A stretch of DNA of 64,000 nt from Beverwykella pulmonaria (taxonomy: Eukaryota; Ascomycota; Dothideomycetes; Pleosporales; Melanommataceae), in NCBI GenBank assembly GCA_001599595.1, contig BCHH01000008.1, positions 416,220-480,219 on the forward strand, in the 5' to 3' direction. A program made the translations under genes and the position numbers. This document shows, one piece after another, positions 1-10,960 of the stretch; the first letter of the stretch is position 1, and the number at the start of each line of letters is the position of its first letter. The notes under the pieces were generated by a model. That model did not search any database. It was given only the letters and a program-made list of their open reading frames with translations, and was not told the DNA's origin.

Positions 1-650
1 GTCTCCATCACTTGCACCTCCAGTCCTTCGGCCTCCTTCCACCGCCCTTGATTCCGGTACGTTGACGCCAGGTTGTTAATACTAGTCAGCGTGTCTGGAT
101 GCTCTTCCCCAAGTACCCTCTTTCTCGTCTCCATCACTTGCACTCCCAGCCCTTCAGCCTCCTTCCACCGCCCTTGATTTTGATACGTTAACGCCAGGTT
201 GCCCATGCTGGTCAGCGTAGAAGGATGCTCCTCCCCAAGTACCCTATTTGTCATCTCCATCACTTGCACATCTAGTCCTTCGGCCTCCTTCCATCGCCCT
301 TGATTCCGGTACGTTGACGCCAGGTTGATCATGCTAGTTAGCGTGCCTGGATGCTCCTCCCCAAGCACTCTCTTTCTCGTCTCTATCACTTGCACCAAAA
401 GTCCTTCGGCCTGCTTCCACCGCCCTTGATTCCGGTATGTTAACGCCAGGTTGCCTATGCTAGTCAGCGTGGAAGGATGCTCCTCCCCAAGCACCCTTGA
501 GCATATTTCTAGTTCTTTTTCTTGCAGCTCTTTAGCCTCTTTCCACCGCCCTTGATTCTGGTATGTTGACGCCAAGTTGGTCATACTAGTTAGCGTGTCT
601 GGATGCTCCTCCCCAAGCACCCTTTTTTGAGTCTCCACTATCTCCAAAAA
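1..650 (-). repeat. Tandem 126-bp coding repeats (TPR units)
   Basis: Five full copies and a diverging sixth repeat at exact 126-nt steps (1, 127, 253, 379, 505, 631). Each encodes one 42-residue TPR unit with the cores NQGRWKEAEGL and RVLGEEHP. Copies differ at only a few positions, so they look recently expanded or homogenised. The array continues beyond base 1. Confidence 0.9.
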
Positions 651-3270
651 TAATTTCTCTGCCTCATCATACCTTCCATCATGGTAAAGGCACATGGCGA
701 ATTTCCAAACAAGTGGTATCCTCTCTTCCTTAGTATCATTAGACTCAAGCACGTAACGCGCATGCGCTAGGTACAATTTCCATATGTTTCTGTTCTTATA
801 ATCATCATCTGGAAACACCTCCTCTAATCGCTTCATCGCCTTTGCAGCCCACTGTGCTAGCGACTCTTCTCCCCGAAGCCAGTTCCGTGTTGCAAGATGC
901 ACGAGTCGATGGACGTCAAGAGTGTGATCACCCAATCGTCGGCTGACAAAAGCATAAGCATCAAGTGTCCCGATTGCATCTGTCTCCTTCTTTCGGGACG
1001 GCCCAGGTAGGAGAAGCGACTGCGGGATGTCCCTCGCGTCTACACACGACATGAACGACAGATACTCAGCCGCAAGGGGGTCGAGTCGCCGGATGTGTTC
1101 AAATGAGATCAACCATGTAGTTGCTACGGGATTATTCTTGACGCCCTGTTCTCGCCAGTCGTCTTCAAAGTCTTCACTGAGGAGGTCGATCACGTCTTGC
1201 TCCTGCTCGTTTAAGAGAGACAGATAGTCTGAAAGTGCGATTCCGTTCTCGTTGATATATGCAGCGGCCTGCACAATGGCAAGCGGAAGGAAGGTGAGTT
1301 GTTTGAGCAACTCCATTGCGTTCTTGTGGTCAGCTGAGAGCTCCTTGTTGGTTAGTAGTTGGCTGAGTAGCTGCGTGGCCATCTCTGCATCCATCTCCCT
1401 CACTTCGACTATGTTCTCCGCTGCAATCTTGACCGCGACCTTCCTGCTCCGTGTAGTGCAAACAACACACCCTTGATCGCTCTTTGGCAGATATCCCTTC
1501 AACTCGTTATTCCAAAGGTCTATGTCATCCACGTTGTCGACCACGAGCAGCCACTGGCCGGCGCTGTCCTGGCCTAAGTAATCCTGCACTAGCTTCTTTG
1601 CGTCGGCCTGCTCCTCTTCTATTCCACGCATGCCAAGCTGTTGGCCAATGTTTGTGAACGCTTGTTGAAGGCTCTCGGCGCTAGTGGCCGGCACCCAGAG
1701 AATAGAGCATCCTGGGTACTTTTCTCTCGTTCTGTAGGCCAATTCAAGGGCAATCTGTGTCTTACCCATGCCTCCAAGGCCGTATACTGCGAGCTTTGGT
1801 AGTTGGTTTTTTGCGAAGATAGTGTTCTCGAGTTGATCAAGCTGCTTGCGCCGGTTAACGAATCGCGGATTCCTTGCAAAGGGGACATTCCAGAAGGCCT
1901 TGCGGGAGGCTAAATAACAATCAGCAAAAGCAGGACGAACCGTATGGGTGTCATACATATGCTAAGCTGTGCAATACCCCTGCAATACTCCTGCACTATT
2001 TAGCTTTGTATTGTGTAACTACATGCTAACCTCTTACATTTATGACGTTGGCGAAACCCACATCAGTTTTCTCTAGAGCACCCTTAGCTACTAAACAGCA
2101 AATAACTTAGGAAAAGTCCTCAATGTACACACTCTGCTTTTGCTGCAAGTTCTGAATACAGTCTCTCATCCGAGACTTCTGGGCTTGATGTCTAAGGTAT
2201 TCGTACGTTGCAGCTTCCATCCTGCCCTGCTCCTTGTACTCAGCGAGGCCAACTTCCTGGAGCCCTTGGTCAACGTTAAAGCGGAAGTATCGCTTTTCAT
2301 CGTAATGCTTAGCCCACCGAGCTATGAATTTCCTTTCTGTCTCCTCCGTCTTTGTCGCGATCCCAACCAGGGTTTTGGAGAGAAACTTCAGCATGTCATC
2401 CTCGATCGCCTTTTTACCGGGATTTCCAGTTCCGATAGAGACGAAGCACTTGACGAGAGGCTTCAGATCTCCCGTCCCGGAGCTCCAAATATTCGCAGCC
2501 TCTCCTTCAACCTCGTCAACGGGGTTATTTGCGCCTAGAGCACCGTCGACAAACTGCCGTGCTCCGATCAAAACAGGGTCAAAGAAGCCAGTTGCTGCAG
2601 ACGTCGCGAGGGCTACCTCGCAGATTGTAGCAGGGATGTCGTCCTCGTCGGGTAGGGTATAGCTCCTCAAAAGTGTGATGCCAGCGGTTTCCTTCGCTGC
2701 AGAGCAGACGAACCTGGTGATCTGTCAGCAGGGTCTAGGCCCCCGTACGATAGACTTACGTTCGGCACCCACGGTTCTTGCCATCATTGAAAGCGTCTGT
2801 CACTGGGGTGCCTTTGTCGGATATCACTTCCTCGACGGCGCTTTTCAGCTTCTTTGAATCAAACCGTGCCTTTATACTACCTCCCCAACTAATAGGAAGC
2901 CAGCCTGACTCTTTCTCAAAAACAGCTTTCATAAGCCTGGTATATGCCGTGATGCATTCATCTACGTCCATCTCGAGCCGGCCCAGCATAATAGCAATAA
3001 GCCTTACTGCGTTAGCTAGGTAGAATAGCTCGTGTAGGCTGCATACCCGCCCGTGCTCGTGCCACCGATGAGGTCGAACACCTCGCACGGCTTTACGGAA
3101 GAATGACCGGCCTCTTTACGTTGGTTGTTGAGTCGCGTCATGACACCCTTCAAGATGTAGAGCGACGACAGTCCGCGGACCCCGCCGCCATCGAGTGACA
3201 ACAGGCATAGGCCGGTGGTGTCCAGCGGGTTAGGTTCACTGCCATGCTGCGTCGCTGGGATCTGCGCCAT
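1..3270 (-). CDS. Patatin / NB-ARC / TPR protein (fungal NLR-like), C-terminus cut by window edge
   Basis: A STAND-type receptor-like protein with a lipase effector domain. Exons inferred on the minus strand: 3270-3047, 3002-2760, 2713-2133 and 1909-1. The N-terminal patatin domain shows the oxyanion loop GGGVRGLS (near residue 28), the nucleophile motif GTSTGG (near 70) and the DGA catalytic aspartate motif in VDGALGANNP. After a 223-nt intron comes NB-ARC: P-loop GLGGMGKT (near 391), Walker B LLVVDNVDD, a CTTRS sensor motif and an LPLA motif. The last about 215 visible residues are 42-residue TPR repeats of the kinesin-light-chain type. Patatins hydrolyse acyl lipids; in fungal NLRs this effector is thought to be released when the repeats sense a ligand (family knowledge, not shown here). 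The introns in the patatin part are clear. The patatin-to-NB-ARC join is phase-compatible but rests on a weak GTGTGT donor, so two adjacent genes remain possible. Confidence 0.85.
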
Positions 3271-3692
3271 CTGATCATATATTTACGAAGTTTATGTTTA
3301 TGTTCATGTATAATGTTAAGAGTGTACGTAGTAATCCGATTAAACTACAGATGGTTTATATGGGTTTCTTTGTAAGCTGAAACTAGGCTGCCATTCGTGT
3401 CAAGAGCGGCCGCGCCAGCCAGTTATGTTGCGTAGCACGCTGACAAGGCTACTCGGCTCTATCCTTAGCGCGACTAATATCCTTGTGCCTTTCTGACTTC
3501 GCGCTTTCCCGACGCCATGTCACAGTAGCGAGGTAACGCATAACGACTTTGTCATCGGTGATCATCTACGCTGGGTTGTTTACACAGACTTCGGCATCGC
3601 ATTTGACGCAACTGAAAGCGATAGCACAACAACAACTGGGAGGCCTGATGCATTTACTCGCCGTTATTGTGCGCCAGAAGTTGTGATCAGGT
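3271..3692. other. Intergenic: patatin-NLR upstream region / regulator 3' end
   Basis: An AT-rich stretch at 3271-3370 lies just upstream of the patatin gene and probably holds its promoter. No domain-bearing ORF or RNA gene is visible in the rest. Confidence 0.4.
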
Positions 3693-5697
3693 TTATCGAA
3701 ATTCATCCCAGTACTTTTGCGGATTCGATAAGAACTGCAGCCATCTTGGGTGCAGAGGAGCCTCAAAACGTAAAAGGATGGCTTTGATGTGTCGACCGGT
3801 GAGTGGGACTGGGATGGATTCGCTGAATGTTGCATATGACACTAATACGTCATTAGTTGACTGCGCATTCCATGCTGCATGAGAATTCTTACAGTTGAGA
3901 AGTCTTGGTAGCGTCCAAAGATTCGCGAAGTGTTCGAGCTGCAAGCGAAGGACCGTCTTGTCATGATGGATCTGACACTGGAGAGTAGGGCCGGACGTAG
4001 CGGTCGACTTTTCGTGCAGATCGAGAAAAACGAGTGCGGTGAAGATGATGAACGACACAGCTGGATCCACCTTCACGCAGAAGAGGCTATTCCACTGTTC
4101 TGCTATAGAAGCAATATCCTGGCAGATCTCAAGGACGTGTTGCCAACTCATCAGCCACCCTTCTTCTTGCTGCCCGCTACAGCAAAGAATTGCGAGAAGA
4201 AGGCGGGCCATTAGCAGGAAAAGAACAGTGACTAGTCTCGCGTGGTGATCAGTGTGCGATTCATGGGAGAATGCGTTGCGTTTTGGGTTGAGCCAGTTCG
4301 GCGGGAGGGCGAGCCGGAGTGCAGAGAGGCGCCGCTCGACTTCGGTAATTCTACTGCTCATATCCCCGAGCAGTCTCAGTTGGGCTACCCGTGTGATCTG
4401 TCCAACCTGACGCATCATCATAATGGTGATGTTATGAATATTTGCGTACATCGTCTCTGGATGTGAAGTAATAACAGGAAGGAGTCTCCAGGGGTGTTCA
4501 GAGTAGGCGGACAGGAGAACAGGCAGAGGAGCTTCGGCGTCGCTCGTCGACTGGGTTGGGCTGCAAAGAATCAAAGCGGTGGCGATGAGATCCTCACTGA
4601 CCAAATATGGTGTTCCCGATGAAAGATTGGAGTATGAGTCTAGACGGTAAATGCACCACCAAATTGCGCGCCACTCCTCCATGTCTTCCTCGCTGAGAGC
4701 GCGCCATTCGGGTTCAAGGTTACGCAGGTTTTCCAGACGGTCAAGCCCTATGCGAAAGGCCATGCGCGTCAGTATTCCTATTCGTACCCAAGATTGATGC
4801 CCTGGAAACTGATGGAACTCGTAGATGGCGAGCACACATGATTTCCGATATTGGTCGAGGGAGGGGAAGTCGGTAAACAAATTTTCCTGCACCGTGCTGG
4901 AGCTCAGCAACGAATCCAACCGGGTGTCTATGGTGGCAGACTCTTCAACGGACATGGGTCTTGTAAGCTTTGCAGTGATTGTTGTCATCGTTGAAATGAG
5001 ACCACTGTCACATAATGAGTTACGATAGCGGGAGAGAAAGCGCTCTTTTGAATATATGGGGTTGGCATCTTGAACGATATCGAAATACTTTTCAAGCCTA
5101 TCGCTGTCTCAGCATTGGTCTGATGGAGGATAGTCGATAGTCCCTACAGGTGTTCCTCCTCGGTAGGTTCAATATCTATTCGAGCTCGGATAGGCGCATC
5201 CTGATTTGGAGCCTCGAATGGCTGGATAAAACCCTGGCTAGAAACTGAGGGCACCGGAGATGGGTTCTGAGTCACGACGCTAGGCTCTTCGTAGTTGAGC
5301 TGGCGACCTAATCCGCTATCAGCATATCAACTATGCTAGGAAGGAAGCTGCGAAGCAGGCGACCAACTAGAATTGGCTCGAGGTGTTAATGAACGGCGAT
5401 GTGAGCCTGGCTGCGGACCAGGTCTACGCCTTTGAGAGGAATATACGCAAGTTTCTCCGCGTGCGGAGCAGCGTGAGCACGTAGGCCGGCCCTGATCACA
5501 CTTGACCTTCTTGCTATCACGGGTAGATTTGTCGTCAGTGTGAGGCAAGAGCACAGAGCAGAAGTACGCTACCGGATGCAACTGTCACAGACCCTTGAGT
5601 TCCCGGTCGCCAATACTTGAGGACCGCTATCGGTGGGATTCACCGCGGAAGATTCGGGCAATCGCCATTGGATGGCTTCATCTGGATGGAGGGCCAT
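3693..5697 (-). CDS. Zn2Cys6 fungal transcription factor
   Basis: A fungal-specific regulator of about 613 residues. Exons inferred on the minus strand: 5697-5573, 5513-5368, 5307-5148 and 5103-3693; all joins keep frame. The binuclear zinc cluster spans the first intron: CDSCIR continues as KKVKCD, then PTCSRC and ETC, giving the six cysteines, followed by a basic RRRPGPQPGSHRR linker. Exon 4 starts with DRLEKYFD and carries the fungal transcription-factor middle homology region, with RIGILTRMAFRIGLDR and EEWRAIWWCIYRLD. It is divergent from the FAH-family gene across a short shared upstream region, so it may control the aromatic cluster to its right (inference). Start: the ATG at 5697 is preferred. 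In-frame ATGs at 5715 and 5826 exist, but the last sits inside an inverted repeat that looks regulatory. Confidence 0.85.
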
Positions 5698-5815
5698 GGT
5701 GAACGGATGCTGCATGCCAACATCGGTGCATCTCGCGATACTCAGATGCGAAGTAGCATAGAAGAGAGCATGACCCTGTGTTGAATCCGGACAGGTCTTA
5801 ATTACTCCGGGGCAT

Positions 5816-5846
5816 CGGCGGATCAAGGGTTGGCGAAGATCCGCCG
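5816..5846. promoter_or_regulatory. Perfect CGG-type inverted repeat, candidate Zn2Cys6 binding site
   Basis: Arms cggcggatc (5816-5824) and gatccgccg (5838-5846) are exact reverse complements separated by 13 nt. They lie upstream of the preferred regulator start (5697) and about 200 bp upstream of the divergent FAH-family gene. Zn2Cys6 dimers commonly bind inverted CGG triplets, so a shared or autoregulatory operator is plausible; binding itself is inference. Confidence 0.45.
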
Positions 5847-6052
5847 ACTTTCGGCGCTAGTCCCTATCTAGGTGTTAGTGCGCGCAACTGCACCTATACT
5901 TCTATACGTAGGCACAGTTGTTCCGTAAGGCTCTTCTCGGAAGCCCTGACAATGAACCGACGCGCTGTTAAAGATGCTGCAGATGTCATTGCGCCCCGAC
6001 GCTCTCAGATCTATGAACGCTTTTCCCTCTTGATTCACACCTCACAACCAGT

Positions 6053-7140
6053 ATGACATCTTTCTCCCGGCTTGTGCGCTTTGAATCCGACGACGGCAAT
6101 TCTTACTTTGCAGACCTTGGTTCGGGAAGTGGTGGTCCGCCGTCTCCGGGAACCAAGCTCGAAGCATTCGGATCGTATGAAGCCCTCGTAGCGAAGTCCA
6201 GCCCAAAAACCGTAACCGTTCGACGAGTAAGCCACCTTTCCCCATTCGCGCGAACCCCAGATTCGGCCGACGTCTAATGAAACCAACAGTTACTGGCGCC
6301 AGTACCTCGAGATGGGATACCAATATACTGCGTAGGCTTGAACTATCGAAGTCACGCCAAAGAAGCAGCTGTTTGTCTCCATCTTTCGCATGAAGACTGA
6401 ACAGTTCTCTAATTCTTGTGCACGGATAGCTCTCTGTACCATCTTACCCGCCACTTTGGACAAAGCCTGCGGCTGCTCTTGCACATCCGAACCAAGAGAT
6501 ATCCGTGAATGACTTTTGTGCCCGGAGTCTTCCCGATTACGAGGTACAATGCTGCTCACATCACGTCGCACGCTTCAGCGCTGATGTGCTAACGCAATTT
6601 TTAGGGTGAGCTCGTTTTTGTCACTTCCAGAGAGTGCAAGGACGTGAAGCCGAGTGAAGCTAAGGACTACATCCTCGGCTACACGATTGGCAATGATCTA
6701 TCTTGTCGAATGTTCCAACTTCCGAAGAACTCGGCGGGCCAATTCTTCTTCGCAAAAGCGTTTGATAATTTCGCGCCCATCGGCCCAATTCTCATCAGCC
6801 CCGACCTTTACGAAACTGCAAAGTGTGGCGGCGTCACCCTCAAGCTCAACGGAGAAGTGCGGCAAGAGGCCGACCTTCAAAAGGACATGATTTTCTCTCC
6901 GGAAACGATTCTCAGCCACATGAGTCAAGGTAAGCAAAACGCAACGAAAAGCAATTCCCGGCCCACATTTACTGACCTCCTGCAGGCACGACGATTCCAG
7001 CAGGAACGGCAGTCATGACGGGCACGCCGCAGGGTGTGGGCGCTTTTCGCAAACCAAAGACCTTTCTGCAGAACGGCGATGTGGTCGAAGTCTCAATGCC
7101 AATGGCCGGCACTTTGAGGAACACGTTGAAGTTTGAGTAA
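6053..7140 (+). CDS. Fumarylacetoacetate hydrolase (FAH) family enzyme
   Basis: About 282 residues from five exons: 6053-6226, 6290-6370, 6430-6543, 6605-6929 and 6986-7140, all phase-consistent. The fold is that of acylpyruvases, fumarylacetoacetate hydrolases and 2-oxo-hept-4-ene-dioate-type hydratases. Visible family motifs are IYCVGLNYRSHAKEA, YPPLWTKP, the metal/substrate region GELVFV, GYTIGNDLSCR, AFDNFAPIGP and the C-terminal MTGTPQGVG. The enzyme would act on a 2-oxo acid formed after aromatic ring cleavage; next to an extradiol dioxygenase and a ring hydroxylase this is a natural third step. The exact substrate cannot be read from sequence. Intron 2 uses a GTTTGT donor, which is slightly unusual. 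The gene is divergent from the Zn2Cys6 regulator. Confidence 0.88.
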
Positions 7141-7903
7141 GGTAACAATAACAGTCTTTTGGATGTGCCTGTGCTGACGATGCTTCAAGGGTCAGCGTGA
7201 TATCTAAAGTAGTGGTGTGGATACAGTGGATTGTTCTTTTTGTAGTCACGCGATTTTGATGATTAGAGACTGCAGGGTATCGCGTTCGGGTAGTCAATGT
7301 TGTAATGTGAGAGCTCTGAGTGGGAGGGGACATAATGATATTGCTTGAGGTGCCAACATGGAACCAGGCTGGTGCTATATACTCGGACATCTGCCCAGCC
7401 ATCTTGGTCACGTGCCTATCATGTGCCTGTCACGAGGATGTCGCGTGTCCCAGTCTCGGCTGGCCAGCTGCCTTTCAACAGTCAAATCCTATAAGAGCTA
7501 TTCCATAGAGCGCATTGACACCCTTTTACGTAGATTTGGTATCAAAAGAGTTCCTGATGCGATCCCCCGCACAACGCTGAATGTGATAATCACTGAAACG
7601 GTCTGGTATCAACACTGCATAATGCATCGCGTTTTTTTTCCCAGACACTACGGCTCTCGGTAGGGCACATCAGGGTCAAGGCGACACCATGTCGCCTTGG
7701 TCGGAAAATTTACTCGGGGAATTTGTTCGAGCACCAGACGACAGTGGAACATACATTGGAAAGCGCACTTTTTTGGGGAAGTGCATCGCAGTATCCATTA
7801 AAAAGCGGTACTAAGGCTTCTATCTATCATCTCAAAGATGTCACAATTTAGCCCATGTAATCTTCTGCACACCCTCCACAGCGATCGCCGAATTTTCCCA
7901 TTG
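7141..7903. other. Convergent 3' intergenic region
   Basis: Lies between the 3' ends of the FAH-family gene (plus) and the FAD hydroxylase (minus). No supported gene. It contains one perfect short hairpin at 7677-7699. Confidence 0.5.
7677..7699. terminator. Short perfect hairpin between convergent genes
   Basis: caaggcgac and gtcgccttg are exact complements around a 5-nt loop. Its place between two convergent 3' ends suggests a role in 3'-end structure, but fungal Pol II termination does not normally need a hairpin, so the function is uncertain. Confidence 0.25.
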
Positions 7904-9887
7904 TCAATAAAGCTGGTCATGCAACACGCTCAGGCACTTCTTCAGATCCCCTATGTCTTTGGCACAGGCATACACAAAGAAGTCGGGTCTCACGAGGGCG
8001 AATCTGGTTCTGCTTCCAAGGCGGTCAACGAAAGAAGACGGGTCATAGCCTTCTCGATCGCCGGACACTGATCGCCAGTCCGCGGCAGGCCAGAAGACTT
8101 CCACCTCAGAACTTCCCTTTGGTCTGGTGTTGCTGAATAGTAAGATTGAGTCTGTGGAGATTACGGCGGGATTGATCATTGCTGCTTCGATAGCTGTCTT
8201 GGCTTGCGCATAGTCGTTGGCGTATTGGCCAGTGGTGATGACGAGAAGTCCCATTATGCTCTCTTTGGGCTGAAGTAATTGATCGGAGAGCATTGGGCCC
8301 TGCTGGTGCGACTGTACAACGATTTGAGCCAGTCGGGATCCACCACGATTCTGCTTGATGAAAAAGCCGTTTTCGACGAGTGTGAAGCCTTCGCGTTCCT
8401 TGATTGCTTGAGGATCCAGATTGCGACGGAAGAAGGGAATCGCATTGAGCAATGCGAGCAGTCGCAGTAGGCCCAGCGTCCAGAAAGCCGGCCGATTGTT
8501 ACACAATTGTCCGTTCATCAACGACATCAACGCGGCGTGATCCACGCTCTTGCGCCGTTCCTGCGCCCACGCTTCGAGCAAACCGATCGACGCAGTCTTC
8601 GATATGCACGCATCCTTCAGCAGCACAGCAAGCCGCCACGCCAGCTGATGCGCATCGCGAATTCCACTTCCAATGCCTTGACCAGCAAAAGGAGGAAATA
8701 CATGGGCGGCGTCGCCGATGAGGATTGTCCTGTTGGCGAACCACTTGTTGACCACTTTGTGGACGAATTGGAAGGGCCGACAGCGAACGATCTCAATGCA
8801 GTCGCGAGGGAACTGCACCCGCTGATGGAAGGGTTTGCCGTTTTCATCTCTGTCACGGGTTATCATTGGAGTGAGGTGGTCCCAGAGGAGCTCCACGGCG
8901 TCCATGCTTTCATCCCAGTCTTCCTGCCGAAACTCATGACGCCAGAACCGTCCTTCGGATGGCCCGAACCTTCCGCTTGCGGTGGCCTTACCGGGCGGAC
9001 TGCAGAAGTGCCACCCCTTCGGCCAGAATAAATCGTACACCTGCTCTGGCGTATACCCAAGGTCCCACAGTGGAAACGTCGGATGGTTCTTCGGTGTGGG
9101 TAGTTGAAGCTTCAGATTTGCGGCAACCCATGTCCCAGTGTACCGATAGACGCCCTCGACCTGTTTGACCCCCGCGGACTTCTCAAGAAAGTGCTTTCGG
9201 ACCACCCCCACTTTTCCATCGGCGCCCACGAGCCACTGTGCCCTGATTTGATTGTGGGAGCCATCTCTGGTACGGTATGTGATTGTTGGCGGGTCCTCCT
9301 CCACTCGATTGACCACTTCGGATGCGGTGCGCAACGTGCAGTAACTGCTATTTTCGATTTGCCGCCGCAAAGAACTTTCTATAGTTGGTCAGTCTTCTGG
9401 CATAGATATACAAGGGTTCTGGGGCACAAACCAAGGCGAGGCTGAATCTGCATGATTCCGTTTGGTAGTGTTTGACTCAATGCATCCGAGCCAGTCTTCA
9501 TAATATGGAACGGCTTGTTGCAAAATGCGCTCTTGTGGAAGTTGACATCCTCGACGACTATAAGAGCTCATGTATTAGTATTCGAGTCTGCCAGCTGCTC
9601 GGCTACTTCATTCACCTACCATGCCCAATATCCGCAAGGTCAGGACCGAGCCCGAGACTACTCAGAATCCTCACTGCATCTCCAGTAAGATATACGCCCC
9701 GTGGGTCGGTGGTGATCTCTGCTTCCTTCTCCAATATAATCGACTGTACCTTGAATTAGTACTAATTTTCACAAGTCGACCTGGAAGCCTGGAATCCTAC
9801 AGTGATTTGATTTTGCGCGAGGCAGAGACCAAGTGTAAGCCCTGCAGGCCCTGCGCCGACAATAACAACTTGTGTATCTTCTGGCAT
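7904..9887 (-). CDS. FAD-dependent aromatic ring hydroxylase (FAD_binding_3, phenol 2-monooxygenase-like)
   Basis: About 603 residues from four exons on the minus strand: 9887-9801, 9743-9620, 9557-9432 and 9378-7904; intron 1 has a TACTAAT branch site. The N-terminus has the dinucleotide-binding motif VVIVGAGPAGLTLG, the middle has the DG motif LVGADGKVGVVRK, and the GD motif is LIGDAAHVFPPFAGQGIGSG, together diagnostic of class A flavoprotein hydroxylases. A thioredoxin-like C-terminal part, as in phenol hydroxylases, probably occupies the last about 150 residues. The enzyme inserts one oxygen into a phenolic ring using NAD(P)H and O2, yielding a catechol. The extradiol dioxygenase gene downstream of its start could open that product. 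No signal peptide, so cytosolic. Confidence 0.9.
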
Positions 9888-10360
9888 GTTGTGCTCTGAT
9901 TTTTGACGCAAGTGTTTTGCCCTTCGTAAGAAGCCTTAACAGAAAGATGCACATCTTTGTAAAGCACCAATGCACCAATGCGGCCGAGATCAGCTGTTCG
10001 GCGCGCGACCATGAAGCAGTCCAGACGCGTGAAATTGCAAGAGTTGCACCTGAGTTCTCCGCATCAGGGCATCTTCACAAACACGGTGATGCGTCATATC
10101 GTTCCGGACTGGAACTGTGGAGATACTCCGCGAGCTAAGCCTTTTCCTGATACTATGGTTGGGATGCTCTGAAGCTCTGGGGGCCGCGCCAAACCCCCTG
10201 CAAAATGCGTCGAGATGCCTTCGAGAAGCGTCCAAATGCATTGACATTTCTTTAAAAAGTGATGAGATCAAATGTCGGACTGTGCTTCTCTCTAAAAGAT
10301 TCAGCATTCGAGTAATACCATCATAGCGAACAAACACCTTTTCATTCGACTTTTTTTCCA

Positions 10361-10570
10361 ATGGATTCTATCGTTAACCTGCCATTACGGCTCCTGTGCG
10401 GGCTAATTTTCAAGAATCGGCTCATCAAATCTGCGATGTCTGAACGACTGGCAGTGAATGGGATGCCGACTGCAGCACATTGCCGCGTGTATGCATGGTG
10501 GGCTGAAGAAGGATGATGCATGTTGATTACTAGTAATTGTTCCGAGTTCGAATATAGCGATTTGCGCTAA
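10361..10570 (+). pseudogene. Old-yellow-enzyme (NADH:flavin oxidoreductase) N-terminal relic
   Basis: From the ATG at 10361 the translation reads like the start of fungal OYE-family reductases: PLRLLCGLIFKNRLIKSAMS, then a GMPT segment and RVYAWWAEEG. It then hits TGA where family members normally have a tryptophan or glycine, followed by a recognisable MLIT block, after which homology is lost. No TIM-barrel core is seen downstream. This is most likely a broken former cluster member. 10600-10960 holds GC-rich short ORFs in several frames that I could not assign. Confidence 0.55.
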
Positions 10571-10960
10571 TGATGCTTCAGGGAAAATCATGGTAGATGA
10601 TCTTTATCTCGGCACAAAGGTAGACGTTGCTGTCTCGGGTTCAGACTCGGCCATTATGGAACAATGGACTTCGTGCGAATGAAAGGAAGTGTCTCCGGAG
10701 AGGGAGTTGTTGAAGTTCCTCCGTGTGGGGTGGATCCGCCGACGGTGGAGAAGGTCCGAGCGGAGTTGCTCCAGATGCACCACAGGCGGCCCGCCCTCTT
10801 CGGTCGAGGCACCTTTTGCTCTTTTCCAAGCAGACGGGTCAGTCTGCACGGAGGATTAGGATGCTGATTCTGATTCGAACGATGATTAGACTTAGATGGT
10901 GCCCCACCGAACGACCGCTTTACTTATACTCGACAAGGGACATTCGACTGTCAAGTAACA

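Noticed and set aside
1..650. Regular repeats suggesting a CRISPR-like array
   Set aside because: The period is exactly 126 nt with no unique spacers, the frame is open throughout, and each unit encodes a TPR. It is a coding repeat in a eukaryote.
2140..2662. Plus-strand ORFs opposite the patatin gene
   Set aside because: They are antisense shadows of a clearly coding patatin exon.
8452..9031. Plus-strand ORFs (up to 174 residues) opposite the FAD hydroxylase
   Set aside because: Antisense to conserved hydroxylase motifs; no independent evidence.
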